Part shown: positions 34,350-44,875 of the stretch, one piece after another
How the letters are laid out: each line of letters starts with the position of its first letter
How positions within the stretch are numbered: the first letter of the stretch is position 1
Notes under the pieces: generated by a model
Databases searched by the model: none
What the model was told of the DNA's origin: nothing
What the model saw: only the letters and a program-made list of their open reading frames with translations
Source: Nymphaea colorata
Taxonomy: Eukaryota; Streptophyta; Magnoliopsida; Nymphaeales; Nymphaeaceae
Direction of reading: 5' to 3'
DNA length: 64,000 nucleotides
Assembly (NCBI RefSeq): GCF_008831285.2
Contig: NC_045148.1
Span: 21,943,002 to 22,007,001, forward strand
Program-made: the position numbers and the translations under genes

Positions 34350-36045
34350 AACATTTTCAATGTGCACAAGCATATCTTACCATCAAATGCTTTCTCGTTT
34401 GTCCTCATGTAGATGTAGGCAACCAGCTGCAGCAACCTTAATTTGCAATTGTTGGGTCACAGTCTTATTGTTGTAAATAAGAAGTCCTTTTCTCTTTAGA
34501 TTGTGTTCAACAGGTGGGAATTTAGTGTCCCAAAATTTTACTTTGAGACACTTTGTCCCACTATACAAAGCCGTAATGAAAATCAAAACTGAGTGTCACT
34601 CAACTTTTATTTTTCCAAAAATTGATGAAGTCCTATTCAATTTTGTTCACACCTCTAGGTGCCCGACAGAAATTAAGTGCATAGTGTCACAAATATCATG
34701 ATATTTAAAAAAATATCATCATATTAACATAAAAAATAAGAACAACTAAAAAAGGGGAAATCGATATGTTGAAAAAAATATATATATATATTTATCATGT
34801 TTTTTCACAATTTTTTACAATTTTTTCTATTTTTCATTTTTCTGTTTTTTAGCAATGACATTACCATGGATTCAAATTTAAACTCAAACTAAATTATATC
34901 TCACGATTTTTATCATCATTAAACGTTCTTTATCACTTTATATAGTTTTATTTATGTTTTCTTATTACTTAATTGTTTAATTAATTTATAGCTACTTTTA
35001 AATTTTTTTGAGTTTTTTCTGCGATTTTCCTAAGAAAACAACTTTGCCAAAACATACTCAACAAAAATCTTGCTATTAAAAACCCCATACCGATATTTCT
35101 GACAATCAGTTTGACACCTATTGCTACCTTCAAAGAAGCTTATTAGACGACTCAGCCTCTTCAAAAGCAAATGTAGCTTATTTTGCAAATAGGTAAGTGG
35201 AAGGTGGGGAGTAAGTATTTGTTCACATCAATTTGGAGATCGGGATGTCATTAAAATTGGAGGTTGTATCTCATGCTCCCTTATGGGTTTGGGTCTTGCA
35301 AAGATGTTGGGAGGATCTTTTCATAGTGTAGTTAGCTATATTAGGGCATCCAGGTTTGGTTTCATTTGAATTTTGGTTTTGCATGTGGGATCATAGGTTC
35401 AAGTGTCGAAGCCGCTTTGATACTATTGTAGCAACTTGAGTCACATTCCTACACTGGATTTGGAACCCTGATTTAACAGATCTAACCCACCCCCTTGCAA
35501 GTTCAAATGAACTAAGATAATCAATCACTTAACAACCTCCTTTATAAGTCTTTCAAAATTCTTCGTAATCTTACATATAAGTTGAGGTGTTACACAATTT
35601 CTCAACTTTGTAGTTGATTGTTATTCTGTATGTGGATAGCTTTGGGAGCAAAATCTGACATGAGAGTAAGATAATTTCTGCCCTTGCAAATTGGGTAGAC
35701 CTATTCAAGATGACAATAGACGATTGAGTGTAGTGGTGGAAGAGGGGCACTAATACATCTTATTATTGCAATGGAATGAATGCATATTGGACTACGGGAC
35801 AGCAGCCTAAGTCTGGTGTGGGCCCTGCATATAGCTAGGCCTGAGTCTAGCGTTGGCATACAATCCATTATCAGACAATCCAGCCACAAGGTAGCTCTGC
35901 TACTGCCCACCGGTGCTTCTCCAACACAGCAAGGGGGAGGCGACGATTTCTTCTTGTTAATGTGTCGCCGATGTCCCCGGTGGTTTTGAGCCAATGGTTG
36001 CCAACACCGTCAAAGGGAGGCGACAGTTTCTCCCCATTCATGGTC
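34350..36045. other. Gene-free stretch
   Basis: No gene recognised. 35860-36045 is GC-richer, with a loosely repeated 'gggaggcgac' word at 35935 and 36015, and minus-strand frames of unknown nature. Confidence 0.4.
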
Positions 36046-36054
36046 ACAACTGAG

Positions 36055-37002
36055 TAGGCTGCACAACGAGTCGAGCCAACTGAGGCTCGACTCAAACTCA
36101 GTTGAGTAAACCCGACTCCAGTTCGACTCGTTTTCTGTATGAGTTGAGCTCGAGCTTAAATATAAGCTCAAGTATATTAGCGAGCCGAGTTTGAGTTGGT
36201 TGGACTCGACTCAGCTGGGTTTTTTGCTTGGTTTGTTAAATTTTACAAACTTTTTTGTTATTTTTTTTTTCTCATTGCTTTCTTCACGTGTTTTGAATTT
36301 TTCCTTTCCTTTTCTCTCTCTTCACCCACTTTTCCTCTTACCTTCATCATTACACCCACCACCTACCCTCATCATTACTCTTTTCAATCAATCAACCTCG
36401 TTCATTTTCCCTCTCGTTTTTCTCTCCTCACCCACGCTTTCCCTTATCATTTTTTCTCTCATCTATCTTCACCCTGCATTTCCTACTCCTATGGTGGCAG
36501 ATGATGAAAGGTAAGCAGCCCCTCAAGTTTATTGCTATTGATTTCCTGTTTTGCATTCCTGGTCTTTTCCGCATTCCTTTCTGTTTCTCTGGAATTTTAA
36601 GTTTCTACTTTTCAATGTTTTAGATTCTGTCGTCTCTTGTTTGCTCAATGCATTTGCATGTGGTTTCGGTGTGTTTCTCAATCTCATTTTTTGTTCTGTT
36701 CTTTTCCAGGATTATTGTATGTGTCGGTTGGGATATATTACTGTCCTATTTTTTTGTTTTTGGTATGTGTTCTTTTTGGGTTTCTGGAAATTGGGTGTTC
36801 CTTCATTGACTTTATGCTTTCTGGGAAAAACATACAGGATAAATGAGTTTAAACGAGCCAACGAGTCCAGCTCGAGCTCAAACACAGTCTCTCGAGTCAA
36901 GTTCGAAGTTCGAGTTCGAGTTGTGGATCTTGTGTCGAGCTCGAGCTGACTAAACATGACTAGATCTGAGCTGGAGCTCGACTCTGCTTGTGTGCAGCCC
37001 TA
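36055..37002 (+). mobile_element. hAT-like TIR element carrying a captured gene 5' end (Pack-type candidate)
   Basis: The left end 'taggctgcacaacgagtcga' and the reverse complement of the right end 'tagggctgcacacaagcaga' form imperfect TIRs. The flanking octamers CAACTGAG (36047-36054) and CAGCTGAC (37003-37010) match at six of eight bases, consistent with an old hAT-type 8-bp target-site duplication. Subterminal DNA is rich in CGAGCT words. The centre (about 36230-36840) is different: a pyrimidine-rich leader, an ATG in MVADDER at 36492, a donor-like AAAG|GTAAGC, and T-rich intron-like DNA with an acceptor-like 'ttcttttccag' near 36709. There is no transposase. Confidence 0.6.
36492..36512 (+). 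other. Exon-like start captured in the TIR element
   Basis: ATG GTG GCA GAT GAT GAA AG is followed directly by GTAAGC, a strong plant donor. A CT-rich leader lies upstream and T-rich DNA ending in an acceptor-like tract follows. It resembles the first coding exon and first intron of a host gene. The source gene cannot be named from seven residues. Confidence 0.35.
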
Positions 37003-37111
37003 CAGCTGACGCCCCAACTATTTTTTTTTTACTTTTACTTTTTTAAGTAACAAGGAACGTCTGATAAAAAAATCGGATGCTCCACAAGAAACGCATAATT
37101 GGCATAATGAT

Positions 37112-37147
<36 letters not shown>
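37112..37147. repeat. (CA)n(TA)n microsatellite
   Basis: CA units pass directly into TA units. Confidence 0.85.
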
Positions 37148-37156
37148 CATCTATAT

Positions 37157-37525
37157 AGGTGTCAATAAATTTAATTTGGATCATATATCTGACCAAATTA
37201 ACTACTTTAAAAGAATTGGATTATATAACAAATTATCATCTAAAGCAGTCGGACCAAATATGGCTTTAAGAAATAACACATGATCGTATTCAGGTTCGGA
37301 TTTAACTAAATATTTCAACAGATTTGGAATCGATTTCAGATTCATGTTAAATAAATATCCTCTATATGATATCCATCCATTTGAAAGTTCGTTCCGGACA
37401 TATTATAATGTGGTTCAGTAGGTTTAAAAGTCAGACTCGGATTTAGTTGTGAATTTGACAATAAGTTTTGCCTAGGATTTGAATTATATTCAAATTTGGA
37501 TTCAGATTTGATATAGACATTTCTT
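37157..37525. mobile_element. hAT-like MITE, GGGATGTCAA family
   Basis: The left edge 'taggtgtcaataaattt' and the right edge 'gatatagacatttc' are drifted termini. The interior has 'gattcaggttcggattt' and 'ggattcagatttg'. Confidence 0.45.
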
Positions 37526-37899
37526 CTTTTGCAGTGAGAGATTGGAAGAGTTGTTCAAAAATTATAAATCCTATAAAGTAAGATATTTGTAAGAAAAAAC
37601 ATCATTTTCATGTTCATTACCTTGTTTTGTGACAATGAGATTACATCCATGTGCTTCTCAGCCCCTAGATTACCTGCCATTGTTCCATAGTTGCTATTTC
37701 AGTTGTCCAATCCAAACCTCTGGCAAAAAAATGCTGCATACGAGTATTGCTCAAGGTGACAAGCTACTTTTCCATAGGAGAAGTGGTCGAAATAAATCTC
37801 GTTGTGAGCTAGATGAGTATTTCATTTTACTGCTGGGTTGAAAGTTGAAGCCTTTCACCCTTTCCCTCCTTCCTCCTAGAGTGGTGGGTTTGTTTTTGT

Positions 37900-38010
37900 G
37901 ATATGATTCAATTTGCATATTGGTGTGCTTTCTTTTACGACACAAGGAGTTGATGCCATGAGGACTTGAACCGGCTACCAGCCCCTGCCCTGTCCATTAC
38001 GCCATTCAAT
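37900..38010 (-). mobile_element. SINE, best-preserved copy (copy 2)
   Basis: On the minus strand, TGGCGTAATGG (38004-37994) fits the tRNA A-box and GGTTCAAGTCC (37972-37962) fits the B-box, about 32 bases apart. Both form the internal RNA polymerase III promoter of tRNA-derived SINEs. They are followed by 'catggcatcaactccttgtg', which links this copy to those at 3795, 61675 and 63365. It is not a functional tRNA because the stems are not present. The 3' end and tail are not resolved. Confidence 0.6.
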
Positions 38011-38079
38011 TCATAGATGAAGTGACTAAGATATATAATAATTAAATTTCTTTTAGGGTTAGAAACAACAAATTCCACC

Positions 38080-38259
38080 ACTTTTTTCTGGAAATCTTGC
38101 ATAAGTCCTACTTTTTGACAACTTTGAAATGTCGGTGACATTTTCACCGATATTCTCTTAACTGATGTGTGACTAAACGTCGGTAAAATTTTTACTGACG
38201 TTCTTTCCTCCTTTACCAATGTTTCCTGGCCGTTGGTAAAATACCAATTTTTTGTAGTG
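38080..38259 (-). mobile_element. CACTA (En/Spm) transposon terminus
   Basis: Read on the minus strand from 38259, the sequence starts CACTACAAAAAATTGG. Repeated 'ttaccaacg', 'ttaccgacg' and 'caccgaca' motifs in both orientations follow over the next 150 bases. A CACTACAA terminus with subterminal TACCGACG-like repeats is diagnostic of plant CACTA elements, where the transposase binds these repeats. The opposite end and any transposase are absent. A 112-codon minus-strand frame across it is a by-product of the repeat. Confidence 0.7.
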
Positions 38260-38439
38260 AGGCAGCTATCCACATGGACGAAGTGTTTCCTTGGATACCA
38301 AAAGTTGGTAGAATATCAAATCCCCCAAATCATCAAAGTTTTTCGGGAGATCCAATGGAACTTCACAATGGTATTGGCTGCCACTGCAAACGGATGACAA
38401 AATTTTCTCTCAGCAACATTTGCGTAAGAAGGACAAGCA

Positions 38440-38800
38440 GTGGGGCATATTGGGCCTGTTTATACATGCTGAGGCTGGGCACCAAGTCAGGCTGTCGCCG
38501 GATACCCGGCACCCGGCCTGACTCGGGCCCGGACATGAGAAAAATGGACCCGGGCCATCCTGAGTCCTTCTGGGGCTGGCCCGGGTGGGCCTGATAAGCC
38601 CAATTTGAGCCCAATAAGTTATTTTTAAAATTTTTTATTAATTTATATATATATATAATATTTTATTATAATTAATTATATTTATATATTATTCCATATT
38701 AAAATTATATATTTTTAAATTTAATTTGGCTGGGCTTAGGCTCGGACTCGGTTTTCCAAGTCAGGCCAGGCCGACCCGATGCCCAAGCTCACTTAAATCC
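38440..38800. mobile_element. TIR element, GGGCCC family
   Basis: GC-rich ends ('ggctgggcaccaagtcaggc' at the left, 'caggccgacccgatgcccaa' at the right) flank an AT-rich core at 38605-38730. Similar elements occur at 41553-41690 and 44113-44395. It has no coding content. Confidence 0.5.
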
Positions 38801-39215
38801 ACTCGTTTGGTCAATTCAACGTCCTAACAGGAAGAATATCTACTTTGCAGCCTTTAAAGAATCTTTTGGCCTGAGCAGAGGAGACACATGGGGATGGTAT
38901 GCCGATACCAGCAAATCAAAAACTTTATTAAGAGCACTCAAAATTACACATGGTGCCTACGCCAGACTTATGCTCGATCAAGTGCCCCTCAGTGTAAAAG
39001 AAGAAAAAACAAAAAAAAACTATGCCATTGCTTGGTCGCTGCATATATTAAACAACCGTCGCAATATACCACCATCATGATCAATATGCCATTGCCGGTT
39101 CATACGCCACTGTTTTGGATCTTCTCCATCAATATTAATCACACTATAGATGCCCATGCTTTCTTGTACTGATTTCGGTTATGTAATTCCTACATCTTTA
39201 TGAGAACATCTTGAA
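38800..39215. other. Gene-free stretch
   Basis: No recognisable gene. A 94-codon plus-strand frame (38888-39172) has no domain I know. Confidence 0.35.
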
Positions 39216-39219
39216 GTTT

Positions 39220-39489
39220 TTAAAACTTGACAAAGTCTTCAGGGGTAAAATACCCCAACATGAGGCGGGCAGTAAAAAGAAAGGAAAAATACAAACTCTT
39301 GCGGATGTGTTTCTGGCCCAACACTATATAGCTCCACACAGGACCTAGACTCTCTATATGTAACTTTGGGTAGATGAAAGATTCTGTTGCTGCAGAGAGT
39401 GTCAGATATGCACCCAAAAGCAAAAGAAGGGGAAGTTGGGCCTTTTGGAGATTTTTCAAAAAAAAAGCAAGTTTTTGTTGCACATTCAA
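39220..39489 (-). other. Unrecognised 89-codon frame
   Basis: The frame starts MNVQQKLAFF. It has a Leu-rich hydrophobic segment (about residues 18-32) and a basic/aromatic C-terminal half ending TPEDFVKF. It is more protein-like than most short frames here, but I do not recognise it. No promoter, intron or partner frame supports it. It may be part of an old transposon. Confidence 0.2.
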
Positions 39490-39575
39490 CTTTTTTACTA
39501 CCTATCTTTTCTCCTTAGAAGAGGTTTCCCACTTTTTACTGATCAGGGTTATTCCGAACATTATATCTCGAGTGC

Positions 39576-39598
39576 ACAATTTTTTTTTTTTTTTTTTT
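39576..39598. repeat. Poly(T) tract
   Basis: More than twenty T in a row. It could be the A-tail of a minus-strand retroposon, but no body is recognisable to its right. Confidence 0.7.
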
Positions 39599-39599
39599 G

Positions 39600-40320
39600 C
39601 ATGGGACAGTGCATAAAACCAGCTTGGAAACTTTGATATGGAACATTATATTTCACTTTGCCCCTATCTCACCGGAGCAGCTCGCTAACACTTAAAATAA
39701 ATTTTCTTTCTCTTTGTTCCATGCTTTGCTGTTAGTTTCTTTACAGTTTTTCTCAAAGTGATTTTGCTTTATTTTTTATCACCAAAACATAGAAAAAACG
39801 AAGAAGTTCCAGTCAGATATTTGAACTTAGTCACCAAGTGAAAAAGTAAAGCCCCTCGCAAGGACCGAAGAGGAAAACTCATGTAATTGGGAAAATTATG
39901 TAAAATGAAAACAAAGTGCCCCTTTCATACGGATTTCGATATTTTGCATGTCATATTCAACTTTATTTTAGAAAAAAACTTGACACCTGAGGTATTCACA
40001 AAGGGGCAAAGCCATGACACCAACGGACAAGGACAGGGTTGAAGTTGCAGCCTAGCTAACTAAAGAAGATGGAATGGCCTGTCAATCAATGCCCCACCCA
40101 TATCGGCTGTATATTATTCTCAAGGGCGTAAAATCATTTAACCTAACTGTTGATCATTCTTGAAAGAAAGAAAGCTTTGTTTCTCTAGATTTCTGGGAAT
40201 CAACCAACATAAGAAAATTAGCTCAAGCGATCCGGACATCCAGCTTTGTTCTCTATTTTCTGCTGATATTCAAGGCTCACTTTGGAGAATGGGGTCGAAA
40301 CTGCTGATTAGAATCCTGCA
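39600..40320. other. Gene-free stretch
   Basis: AT-rich DNA with no recognisable feature, ending in a (GA)n run at 40321-40343. Confidence 0.4.
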
Positions 40321-40431
40321 TCTGAGAGAGAGAGAGAGAGAGAAACTCCATGCTTGTAATATTGGAGGTCATTGACCAACACGTTTACAATAGGAACAAA
40401 CCCAACATACTGGCCATGGCTTCCAACCAGC

Positions 40432-40460
<29 letters not shown>
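40432..40460. repeat. (TA)n microsatellite
   Basis: A pure TA run about 100 bases beyond the stop codon of the small secreted-peptide gene. Confidence 0.9.
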
Positions 40461-40468
<8 letters not shown>

Positions 40469-40564
40469 TGCAGTACAAATTCTTAGGAGTGGGAAGACGT
40501 GGGTTCACTTGGTCTGATCTGAACTCATGGAGTAGCGGTGGTGAAACTGAAGGAGGACTGATCA

Positions 40565-40783
40565 TCAGGGAGTGGGAGAGCTTGACAGGAGGGGTTCCTT
40601 CATCTTCCTGTTGGTCGAGTGACCAGCATGTGCAGCCTGTGGATCGCACCCCTTGGGGAGAACAACACAACCAGTCTCATCAGGACAGTGGTGGCTATCG
40701 ATTGCTGATCCCTGCTCAACGAGAGCAGTTGCAACCAGTGCCAGAACGAGGAAGAGGATGAGCAAACGGGAAAGAGAAGCCAT
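40565..40783 (-). CDS. Small secreted peptide with three Cys, family not recognised
   Basis: A 72-residue frame begins MASLSRLLILFLVLALVATA, a clear signal peptide (basic Arg at 6, then a Leu/Val/Ala core), with a likely cleavage after residues 25-27. The mature part (about 45 residues) holds Cys33, Cys39 and Cys46, then a polar tail ending SSSPTP. Tandem stops TGATGA follow. The ATG at 40783 is the first in the frame and lies 53 bases downstream of TATAAATA at 40843-40836. Codon use and base balance differ from the AT-rich surroundings. I do not recognise the family; an odd Cys number could mean that a second exon is missed. Function is unknown; export from the cell is inferred. Confidence 0.5.
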   Translation of the reverse strand: MASLSRLLILFLVLALVATALVEQGSAIDSHHCPDETGCVVLPKGCDPQAAHAGHSTNRKMKEPLLSSSPTP

Positions 40784-40835
40784 TAAATTTGGTGGTGGAG
40801 AGGGGTGCGGTGGCGAAGGTGCCTGCCTTAGCGAC

Positions 40836-40843
40836 TATTTATA
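40836..40843 (-). promoter_or_regulatory. TATA box upstream of the small secreted-peptide gene
   Basis: TATAAATA on the minus strand, 53 bases before the ATG at 40783. A start site about 30 bases downstream would leave a short leader, as is common in plant peptide genes. Confidence 0.5.
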
Positions 40844-40849
40844 GTGAAA

Positions 40850-41550
40850 CGAAACTGCAGGCTCAAGGGTTTGAGCTCAAACACGGGAGCTCTGGAATCA
40901 GCAGTACTCATACAATTTAGAAAATTTACATGAAGAACTTGAGTAAAAATAATGATAATTGTCGAATGTCAATACTTTCAATTATTTCTTTACTTGTTTT
41001 TAGACTATTCGCTAACTTTATATGTGTGTCGTGCTGGGTACTGAAATACAAGTTAAATCATGGTAGGAGAGGTATTCCAAGAAACTGAAAGCAAGCCCAT
41101 TACCCTAAAACGGTGAGGTGTTAGGCGGAAGCTTAGTCTCTCCTATGGTAGAATGAAATTTTATCCCTGCTTACCTCCTATGGCAAGTTCATGAAACAAA
41201 CAAACTATTTTCATTGCCAAACGACCCTTTTGGCTTCCATGAAGTTACTACATCTTATTGATAATTGTATGCCATAAGAATCTGAACCACTTGTATATTG
41301 CCGACATGTGGTGGCAACATCATCTGATCCCCATGATATTTGCCCACCAAGCTTACCTCATGTTCATGAGTACTAATTAACTTATAACGAAAAAGACAGC
41401 TCAGGAGGGCAGACTAATATGATAGGATCACAATTCAATAGTCTTCAATCAATTAGATGGTTTATTTTGTCTTAGTGATGACAAGGTTGGGGAAAGTAGC
41501 CAAAATCTATAATGCAATTGTTTTGAGACACGTAACTGTACAATCGACCA
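40850..41550. other. Gene-free stretch upstream of the peptide gene
   Basis: No other gene is visible. It would include the upstream regulatory DNA of the minus-strand peptide gene. I see no specific element in it. Confidence 0.35.
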
Positions 41551-41552
41551 TG

Positions 41553-41690
41553 CCTAAGGTTGGGCATCGGGACTGGACTGAGGCCAAGCCAAGTTTTAAG
41601 CCTAATATGCCGGAAATACTCTGGCCCAACTGGCCAGGCCCAAGGGCTAGATGGAACTTGACCCGGCCCAACAAGGAGGAACTCAATTTG
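41553..41690. mobile_element. Partial TIR element, GGGCCC family
   Basis: The left edge 'aaggttgggcatcgggac' is followed by 'aggcccaagggctag' and 'gacccggccc'. The opposite end is not clear. Confidence 0.4.
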
Positions 41691-42174
41691 AAACAAAAAT
41701 GTCATTTGACGTAGGCCCCCCCTCTTTTTATTAACCATTTCTCATGGTGGTCCTTTGGAAAAACCATAGAGACTAAAGCTTTTAGTAAGGTTGTGTTGGT
41801 TTAACCTGATGATAAATCCCTGGTGGTATGAGATTCTTAAGATTTTAGATGCATGGATTTAAGATCAGACTTCCGATCTTAAATCCATGACTTTGAACAT
41901 GTATAATAAAATGAGAATCTCCTAAAAAACACCTTTTTATGGAATGTCAAGTCTTAGCTCTTCGAGGCCATCAAACCCAACCTAAAAGAAGCTTGGAAAG
42001 CTTTGAAAAGTGTGATAAAAAAAGAAACCAGCCCTTTTTCGAAAGGTATTTTAGTCCTTATCCATCTCCTAATGGAGATAATAACCCATGGGAATGCCAT
42101 ATTAAAGTTGGTGAAGTGTTCATCCTTTTCACTATCTCTCTACTTTAATTTGTTATAAGATAACGTTATGAAAA

Positions 42175-42590
42175 AGACAATGAAAAATAGAACAGGTTAA
42201 ATTCACCGAATGTTGAATGTTGTTAGACAGCTAAGCGTTAAAAATCAATCATTACTAAAACCTCCAGAATCTTTTTGCACCATAAATCATTGGTAGTACT
42301 TATGTGGCAAGGATTTTTTACTTTATCTGACATATTTGATTTCCCCATATACAAGATGATTCAATTCCGCCTATATATGCAGTAATGTGTTTGTGTGTTT
42401 ACATATTTGGTAGGCTATCTTATCATGAAGATAGGACAATTCTTTCTCTTCGAAGGAGGCAAACCCCCTTTTGCAAAAAAAAAAAGAAAGAAACTTTGTT
42501 TTTTATTTAAACACCTTTTATAGTGAAAATTTCTTACTAAGAGGCACTAGTTGTAAAATTTTTAAAATTTTAATAGGCACTAGTATCTAA
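42175..42590. repeat. Direct duplicate, left copy (partner 43095-43580)
   Basis: Shared landmarks are 'aaaaatcaatcattactaaa', 'ttgcaccataaatcatt', 'ctgacatatttgatttcc' and a 3' A-run after 'gaggcaaacccccttttgc'. The copies are in the same orientation and flank the long TA tract. Confidence 0.7.
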
Positions 42591-42778
42591 ATGAGAAAAA
42601 AATTTCTAACATATGAATATGAAAATATGAATTTTTTTTGTGGGCTTGTGTACGCAAATGCTCATACCATACACGCTTGCCTCCTCTGGCTGCTCAGTCG
42701 AGTCGCATATGATTTTCTTTACCATGATGCAAGAAAGTGACCAAGATTTCTTTTTATGATTTATTACTTTGAATTTAT

Positions 42779-42858
42779 TATATATATATATATATATATA
42801 TGTTATAAATATATATATATAAATTATAAATATATATACATTATAAGTATAGATATAT

Positions 42859-42920
<62 letters not shown>
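42779..42920. repeat. Long imperfect (TA)n tract
   Basis: A tract of TA, TATAAAT and AGATATA units over about 140 bases, ending in an uninterrupted TA run. The open frame through it is an artefact of the repeat. Confidence 0.9.
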
Positions 42921-42922
<2 letters not shown>

Positions 42923-43094
42923 CAAGAACAGGTCCACATTGCCTCCACAATGACTCCCATAATTCTAATCTCAACATTTTTCAATACAATCAAGATAGCA
43001 CCACTTAACTTTTGAACTGAGGATATGACTCTAACACACCAGCCAACCCAAGCAGTTGCGCTGGAGAGAGAGATGGAATCGGGGCGGAGAGTGC

Positions 43095-43580
43095 AAAAAG
43101 AACAATGAAAATAGAAAAGAAAACAATTGGTTATAGGAAGTTTTAAATTTACTAGATGTTTGATGTTGTTGGATAGCTAAACATTAAAAATCAATTATTA
43201 CTAAAACCTCCTTTAATCTTGTTGCACCATAAATCATTCATTCGTAGTACTTAGGTGACAATTATGTTTAAGTGATAGTTTTTAATTTTTAACTATCCAA
43301 AATCTGACATATTTGATTTCCCTATACACAAAAAGATTCAGTTCTGCCTTTATACATGTGTATGTATTTGTGTGTGTACATGTTAGGTAGGCAGTCCTAC
43401 CATAAAGATCAGATAACTTTTTGTAGGGAAACTAGCATTTGGACTTGCCCCACCATGTTTCTCTTTAGAAAAGAAGACGACCCCCTCCTGAAAAAAAAAA
43501 AAACCTTAGCTTTTGATGCAGATACTTTTTACAATGAGAGCTTGTTACCTTATCTCGATGCCAATGAGGGGTGTAGTCAA
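43095..43580. repeat. Direct duplicate, right copy (partner 42175-42590)
   Basis: Same landmarks as the left copy, with several indels. An A-run at about 43489-43503 matches that at 42475-42485, suggesting a retroposon-like 3' end. Confidence 0.7.
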
Positions 43581-43755
43581 AACTTTTTCATGAAATATGT
43601 CAAATTATAATTTTAAAATTTTGATAGGAGCCAAATTATTATTTTTAAACATTTTATATAAGATAATTTTTTAAATTTATATGTATTTTTTTTTTTTGGT
43701 GGAAGGAGAGGAGGGGAAGGCTTTTGCCGCCCCCTTTTGGCTCTGCCCATGATGC
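43565..43755. mobile_element. GGGGCGGAGCC-type TIR element, degraded
   Basis: Left edge 'gaggggtgtagtcaaaac' and right edge 'ttggctctgccc', with an AT-rich core. Confidence 0.45.
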
Positions 43756-43759
43756 CAAC

Positions 43760-44112
43760 AATGATGGTACAGGAAAGCATTACTGGTGACCTGTGCTTAT
43801 ATATATATGTATTTATAGTCATGTTAATGATGGTTGATGGTGTGACAATAATTTATGGTAAGCAGTTTATGGTGCTGTAGCAACAGAATTCTAATGTGTA
43901 GCCATTCAACCATCTAATATAGAAGTGTTGAATCCAACCGTGTAGATTTATCTGTCAAGTGACGGATGGGCCACTTCAACCAGTTTCGGTTATAAGATTC
44001 CAGACTCTTCTTCTAACCATGTAGTTGTTTGAATATGTAATTCAAATAAGTAAATAAATAAATAAATACACTTACATCTCCAATTTGTACTAGCCAATGC
44101 ACATCACAAAAT
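43760..44112. other. Gene-free stretch with (AAAT)n
   Basis: No gene recognised. An (AAAT)n microsatellite lies at about 44050-44068. Confidence 0.5.
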
Positions 44113-44395
44113 TAAGGGCGGGCGCCGGGCAGGGCTGCTGGCGGGTGGCCAGGACCAGGCCCGGCACTAGCCCAGGTCCGGGCCAAAAAAACCCCGCACT
44201 TGCCTGTTAACATTTAAAAAGTGATTTTTTTATTTTCTATATTCAGTAAAATATATTTTGTTACTGAAAAATATACATGTTATTATAAAAATATTTTTTT
44301 TATTTATAACCTGGTTGGGCCTGGGCCCGGGTTTCATGTATCGGGCCTGGGCCCAACGGGCCAACCTGGACCCAATGCCCACCCCTACATAAGGT
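44113..44395. mobile_element. TIR element, GGGCCC family
   Basis: The left end 'taagggcgggcgccgggc' and the reverse complement of the right end 'taggggtgggcattgggtcc' are imperfect inverted repeats. The core at 44215-44310 is AT-rich. It is the best-preserved member of this family here. No gene is carried. Confidence 0.55.
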
Positions 44396-44409
44396 ATCGT
44401 GTGTTCGTG

Positions 44410-44838
44410 TAGGGATGCCAACCGATCGGAATAGAATGAAAAAATATCTTTAACTTTTGGGACGTTTACATATTTGGATTCAAATATGAATAAACAATAG
44501 TCATGTTTGATTTTAATCCGAAATCCGATAAGACAGCTCTAATCCAATTTTTACATTTATTTTTTAATCTGAATCCAATTAAACCAATTTGGCCTGTAAG
44601 AGAATTGGGTATATGATATTTATTTGAAAATAAAATTGAACTTCTATTTGCATTCGAGTCTAATCAGATATTTATTATATTTGTATATAAATCTAAATTC
44701 AATCAAATGTCATTTCTTAAATCCAAATCTGATCCAATTTTTTAATTGTATATTAATTGGTTTTTTCATATTTGATATTTTACATGATGGTTTGAGATAT
44801 CCAATCCAAATTAGATATATTAAGATTCTTACTAGTCA

Positions 44839-44840
<2 letters not shown>
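44410..44840. mobile_element. hAT-like MITE, GGGATGTCAA family
   Basis: It starts with the well-preserved 'tagggatgccaaccgatcgg', only 15 bases after the GGGCCC element. The interior shows 'aatccgaaatccgat' and 'ctgaatccaatt'. The right end is drifted and followed by a (TA)n run at 44841-44870. Confidence 0.5.

Positions 44841-44869
<29 letters not shown>

Positions 44870-44875
<6 letters not shown>

Noticed and set aside
36191-36514. Two overlapping plus-strand frames rich in Phe/Ser/Pro
   Set aside because: They are translations of the CT-rich leader inside the TIR element.
37955-38005. tRNA gene on the minus strand
   Set aside because: A- and B-box motifs are present, but the acceptor and anticodon stems do not form. 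It belongs to a repeated SINE.
37935-38273. 112-codon minus-strand frame
   Set aside because: It spans the CACTA terminus and the SINE; it is not a gene.
42606-42977. 123-codon minus-strand frame rich in Ile/Tyr
   Set aside because: It is the translation of the (TA)n tract.
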